Source: Ahrensia sp.
GTDB taxonomy: Bacteria; Pseudomonadota; Alphaproteobacteria; Rhizobiales; Rhizobiaceae
NCBI GenBank assembly: GCA_003233475.1
Contig: QILU01000131.1
Span: 1-8,615 of the forward strand
Direction: 5' to 3'
DNA length: 8,615 nt
The notes below the pieces were generated by a model. That model worked only from the letters and a program-made list of their open reading frames with translations. It was not told the DNA's origin and did no database searches. Below are positions 5,699-8,615 of this stretch, one piece after another; position 1 is the stretch's first letter, and every line of letters starts with the position of its first letter. A program made the translations under genes and the position numbers.

Positions 5699-8173
5699 CT
5701 AAAAGAGACCGCCGGTTCCCGATATTACTGCACGGTTCGCCGCTTTGGTTGATTTCAATTTGCCGCTTAACATATCTGTTTCGAATCCAATTACTGAGTT
5801 CCGGGTTGGCGGTTTTGTCCCGGGCTTAAAGGCCTCCATAATGACCCCGGAACGCCCTGCTTTGGCCAACAGGCCGGTCTTGGCATTGATCGGATACAAT
5901 TTGACGCCGAGGGGTACGCGAAAGTCGATCGCGGCGGTTTGAGAAAGTGCGTCTTTCATAAAATCAACAAAAATCGGGGCTGCAAGCCCGCCACCTGTAT
6001 TACCCCTGCCCATAGGTTCCGGGCGATCGTAACCAATAAACACCCCAACCACCAGATCGGGCGAATAGCCCACAAACCAGGCGTCTTTTTCTTCGTTTGT
6101 TGTTCCGGTTTTTCCGGCAATCGGCACGCCCAGTGTCGCAACTTTCGTGGCGGTTCCACGCAGCACCACCCCTTCCAGCATGGAGGTGATTTGATAGGCG
6201 GTCATGGGATCAAGAACCTGGTCACGATTATCAATCAGTTCCGGCTCATCCTGCCCTATCCAGCTGGCCGCAGAACAGTCCTCACAAATTCTCTCTTCAT
6301 GTTTGAAAATGGTTTTGCCGTACCGGTCCTGAATGCGATCAATCATGGACGCTTTTATTCGCTTGCCCCCATTTGCCAGAACCGAATACGCCGTAACCAA
6401 ACGCATCACGGTGGTTTCTCGCGAACCAAGGGAGGCGGCTAGTCCGACAATTCCATCTTTGTAAATTCCAAAGCGCTTGGCGTACTCGGAAATCAACGGC
6501 ATGCCCATATCATTGGCCAACCGCACCGTCATAAGGTTCCGGGATTTTTCAATGCCGAGCCGCAGGGTTGAAGGTCCGGCATATTTCCCGCCATAATTTT
6601 TGGGTTCCCAAATCCCCAACGCGCCGCCCTGATCCTTTTTAAACGGCCCATCCAAAACAACTGACGAAGGGGTGTAACCGTTATCCAGTGCGGCGGCATA
6701 TACAAATGGCTTGAACGCCGAACCAGGTTGGCGTTCGGCCTGTGTCGCCCGGTTGAATTGGGAATCGCTGAAGGAAAATCCGCCCATCATAGCCAATACA
6801 CGACCAGTATGGGGATCCATGGCTACCAAAGCTCCCGAAACCTCCGGTACCTGCTCAAGCACGAAATTGCCGTCCTTGCCTGAAACGTGAATCACATCTC
6901 CGCGCTGAAGAATTGCGTCCATCGTTTTTACGCTGGTGGTTGTTCTTTCCTTCCCCTTTTCTTTGATGGTCAACCGTTGGGCCCATGTCGCGTCTTTCAA
7001 ATAAATCGTCACCTGCTCACGATCATCTGAAATCGCGCGGTTAATCAACTTATTGGGGCGCAATCCAATACGGGCATAGTTATCGCCGGTTTCCAAAACA
7101 ACCGCCTGACGCCAATCGGGAACATCGCTAAGCTCTCTCACCTTGGTAAAGGCTTTGCCCCAGTCTTCACCCAATTCTACCTGGGCGAACGCCCCGTTAT
7201 ACCCTTTTTTGCGGTCGTAATTAATCAAACCCTTAACGAGGACACGCCGAGCCAGATTCTGCATTTTGGGATTGAGGGTCGTCCGAATAGAAAGCCCGCC
7301 CTCATAGAGAGAGTCTACCCCATAGCGGTCAATAATTTCACGACGAACTTCCTCGGAAAAATATTCGGTGGCTGATAAATAAGCACCCTGTTGGCGCGGA
7401 TTCACACTCAACGGTTTTTGTTTGGCTGTTTCACCATCTTGCTGTGTCACATAACCATTGGCAACCATTCGGTTAATCACCCAGTTTCGCCGTTCAAGTG
7501 CCTTTTTCGTATAGCGGTAAGGGTGGTAATTGTTTGGAGCTTTGGGAAGCGCTGCCAAATAGGCCGCTTCGTGAATTTCCAGTTCATTCACCGTTTTATC
7601 GTAATAAGCAAGTGATGCCGCCGCCACACCGTAGGAGCCAAGTCCAAAGAAAATTTCGTTGAGATACAATTCCAGAATTTTGTCTTTTGAGTAGGCTTTT
7701 TCCATTCGAAAGGCCAACATGGCCTCTTTAATTTTACGATCAGCTGTCCGGTCACTGTTCAACAGGAAGTTTTTAGCAACCTGCTGGGTGATTGTTGAAG
7801 CACCACGGGCACGGGCTTCATTACCGCTTAACATGCCCATAAAATAGTTTACCCCGGCATTGGCCAGCGCCAGATAATCAATCCCACCATGGGAATAAAA
7901 ATTCTTGTCCTCAGCAGAAATAAATGCCTGTTTCAATAGATTGGGAACGGCTTGAATGGGCAGATAAAGCCGCCGCTCACGGGCATATTCAGCCATAAGC
8001 GCACCGTCTGAAGCATGGATTCGGGTTGTTACCGGCGGCTCATAACGATTGAGAACCTCATAATCCGGCAGCTCTTTTTCCAGATCGGCCGCATATATAT
8101 AAAACCCAATCGCCCCCACCAACAGTGCGGCCGTTCCGATTGTAAAAATATATCCAAACAGTCTTAAAAACAT
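5699..8173 (-). CDS. mrcA: Penicillin-binding protein 1A (bifunctional peptidoglycan glycosyltransferase/transpeptidase)
   Basis: Class A PBP of 824 residues from ATG at 8173, typical for alphaproteobacterial PBP1A. It polymerises lipid II into glycan strands and cross-links the peptides, anchored in the inner membrane with its enzymatic part in the periplasm. An N-terminal membrane segment lies at about 8-28. The GT51 glycosyltransferase domain has EDKNFYSHGG with catalytic Glu88, RGASTITQQVAKN (124-136), RKIKEA (146-151) and LELYLNEIFFG (167-177). An OB-like domain follows at about 310-440. The transpeptidase domain has the nucleophile Ser485 in SAFK (485-488), SRN (544-546) and KTGTT (688-692), so all three motifs are intact. 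A CxxC pair (630-633) lies in the transpeptidase domain; I recall similar pairs in relatives. A TTG at 8206 would add 11 residues, but MFLRLFGY from the ATG looks like the family's usual start. amiC lies upstream and gltX 52 bases downstream, both on the same strand. Confidence 0.96.
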   Translation of the reverse strand: MFLRLFGYIFTIGTAALLVGAIGFYIYAADLEKELPDYEVLNRYEPPVTTRIHASDGALMAEYARERRLYLPIQAVPNLLKQAFISAEDKNFYSHGGIDYLALANAGVNYFMGMLSGNEARARGASTITQQVAKNFLLNSDRTADRKIKEAMLAFRMEKAYSKDKILELYLNEIFFGLGSYGVAAASLAYYDKTVNELEIHEAAYLAALPKAPNNYHPYRYTKKALERRNWVINRMVANGYVTQQDGETAKQKPLSVNPRQQGAYLSATEYFSEEVRREIIDRYGVDSLYEGGLSIRTTLNPKMQNLARRVLVKGLINYDRKKGYNGAFAQVELGEDWGKAFTKVRELSDVPDWRQAVVLETGDNYARIGLRPNKLINRAISDDREQVTIYLKDATWAQRLTIKEKGKERTTTSVKTMDAILQRGDVIHVSGKDGNFVLEQVPEVSGALVAMDPHTGRVLAMMGGFSFSDSQFNRATQAERQPGSAFKPFVYAAALDNGYTPSSVVLDGPFKKDQGGALGIWEPKNYGGKYAGPSTLRLGIEKSRNLMTVRLANDMGMPLISEYAKRFGIYKDGIVGLAASLGSRETTVMRLVTAYSVLANGGKRIKASMIDRIQDRYGKTIFKHEERICEDCSAASWIGQDEPELIDNRDQVLDPMTAYQITSMLEGVVLRGTATKVATLGVPIAGKTGTTNEEKDAWFVGYSPDLVVGVFIGYDRPEPMGRGNTGGGLAAPIFVDFMKDALSQTAAIDFRVPLGVKLYPINAKTGLLAKAGRSGVIMEAFKPGTKPPTRNSVIGFETDMLSGKLKSTKAANRAVISGTGGLF

Positions 8174-8194
8174 AGAATTGATAATCCCGAATTC

Positions 8195-8226
8195 CAACAA
8201 CGACAATTGCGCTTAACAACAACGAC
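8195..8226. repeat. 10-bp direct repeat CAACAACGAC spaced by two helical turns
   Basis: CAACAACGAC occurs at 8195-8204 and again at 8217-8226, a 22-base period, in the leader of mrcA just upstream of the ATG. The spacing would place two protein sites on one face of the DNA. Low complexity of the sequence makes chance quite possible. Confidence 0.35.
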
Positions 8227-8289
8227 GTCTTTTCTCATGTGTAGCGGAAATTGGGGAGATAGTGTGACACGCTGCCCCCAAACGCCACC

Positions 8290-8317
8290 TGTATAACACC
8301 GCTTAGCACATTGAAAA
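8290..8317 (-). promoter_or_regulatory. Weak candidate promoter for mrcA
   Basis: On the minus strand TTTTCA (8317-8312), 16 bases and TATACA (8295-8290), each matching four of six sigma-70 consensus bases. It lies about 117 bases upstream of the mrcA ATG, in the 187-base gap after amiC. No clear terminator is seen behind amiC in the gap, so read-through from amiC is also possible. Confidence 0.25.
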
Positions 8318-8360
8318 AAAATCCACAATTTTTCAGCGCAATGAAAGAAAAAATTATTCA

Positions 8361-8615
8361 TTATGGTAAAGTTCTGCGCGGCGCAAAAAATGCTTCCACT
8401 GCCAGTTTGGCGCTGATCACCGCCTGTTCCTGCCACACGGTTGACCTCATCAATGCTTCATCTTCCCGGTTGGACAAATATCCCAATTCAAACAAAATTG
8501 AAGGAATCTCCGGCGCTTTTAGAATATAAAAATTGGCAGACCGGTGAGGATTGTTAATCAGTTTCACGCGGTTTTTCATGTTCTGCACCATTAGACCGGC
8601 AAAATGCACTGAATA
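8361..8615 (-). CDS. amiC: N-acetylmuramoyl-L-alanine amidase, C-terminal end (5' part beyond the window)
   Basis: Only the last 84 residues are visible; the frame is open to the right edge, so no start is given. It is the C-terminal end of an Amidase_3 domain, a zinc-dependent periplasmic enzyme that cuts the bond between N-acetylmuramic acid and L-alanine and so splits the septal wall at division. The visible part has NPHRSANFYILKAPEIPS and then ILFELGYLSN, whose Glu (residue 43 of the fragment) is the conserved active-site Glu of the family. The histidine and glutamate zinc ligands lie upstream, outside the window. The protein ends VEAFFAPRRTLP. Its place immediately upstream of the PBP1A gene on the same strand is the usual alphaproteobacterial order and supports the AmiC assignment. 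Confidence 0.9.
   Translation of the reverse strand, partial: YSVHFAGLMVQNMKNRVKLINNPHRSANFYILKAPEIPSILFELGYLSNREDEALMRSTVWQEQAVISAKLAVEAFFAPRRTLP

Noticed and set aside
5939..6442. A 167-codon plus-strand reading frame, the longest antisense frame
   Set aside because: Lies wholly opposite the PBP1A transpeptidase domain, starts without a ribosome site and shows no known domain.
8174..8206. TTG start at 8206 for PBP1A
   Set aside because: The extra 11 residues do not look like a family N-terminus; ATG at 8173 gives the usual MFLRLFGY start.
8312..8336. AT-rich inverted repeat TGAAAAA/TTTTTTCA as an amiC terminator
   Set aside because: The stem is all A-T apart from the ends and would be unstable; no clear intrinsic terminator.

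Overview
The window looks like ordinary chromosome from an alphaproteobacterium, most likely of the Hyphomicrobiales (Rhizobiales) type. The reasons are a DUF2865 protein, which is largely confined to that group, an AmiC/PBP1A gene pair of alphaproteobacterial type, a STAS-plus-MlaE permease, and a glutamyl-tRNA synthetase of the second alphaproteobacterial class. Base composition looks moderate, and nothing suggests a mobile element, prophage, CRISPR array or recent transfer.

Layout, left to right. Positions 1-1046 (minus) hold an MlaE-type lipid-transport permease cut by the left edge. Next, on the same strand, is a PLP-dependent threonine/serine dehydratase (1125-2105). A 140-base divergent region (2106-2245) separates it from a short-chain dehydrogenase/reductase (SDR)-fold protein (2246-3025, plus). 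This divergent region carries plausible promoters facing both ways and two inverted repeats that overlie them. Downstream of the SDR gene is a secreted, cysteine-containing, very basic DUF2865 protein (about 3156-4352, plus). Its end overlaps by 83 bases the end of the convergent glutamyl-tRNA synthetase gene gltX (4270-5646, minus). Upstream of gltX on the minus strand are mrcA for PBP1A (5699-8173) and the end of the cell-wall amidase gene amiC (8361-8615, cut by the right edge).

Working together: amiC and mrcA form a peptidoglycan pair, the amidase opening the wall at division and the bifunctional synthase extending it. gltX follows mrcA by 52 bases and may be co-transcribed with it. The permease belongs to phospholipid trafficking between the membranes. 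The dehydratase and the SDR share a control region but no pathway link can be shown from sequence.

The points most worth a second look are the SDR-fold protein that lacks the catalytic Tyr and Lys, the duplicated cysteine-bracketed helical hairpin in the DUF2865 protein, the overlapping convergent genes, and the symmetrical inverted repeat in the divergent promoter region. I see no clear new multi-gene system here. All intergenic gaps are under 200 bases, and no tRNA or rRNA gene was recognised in them.
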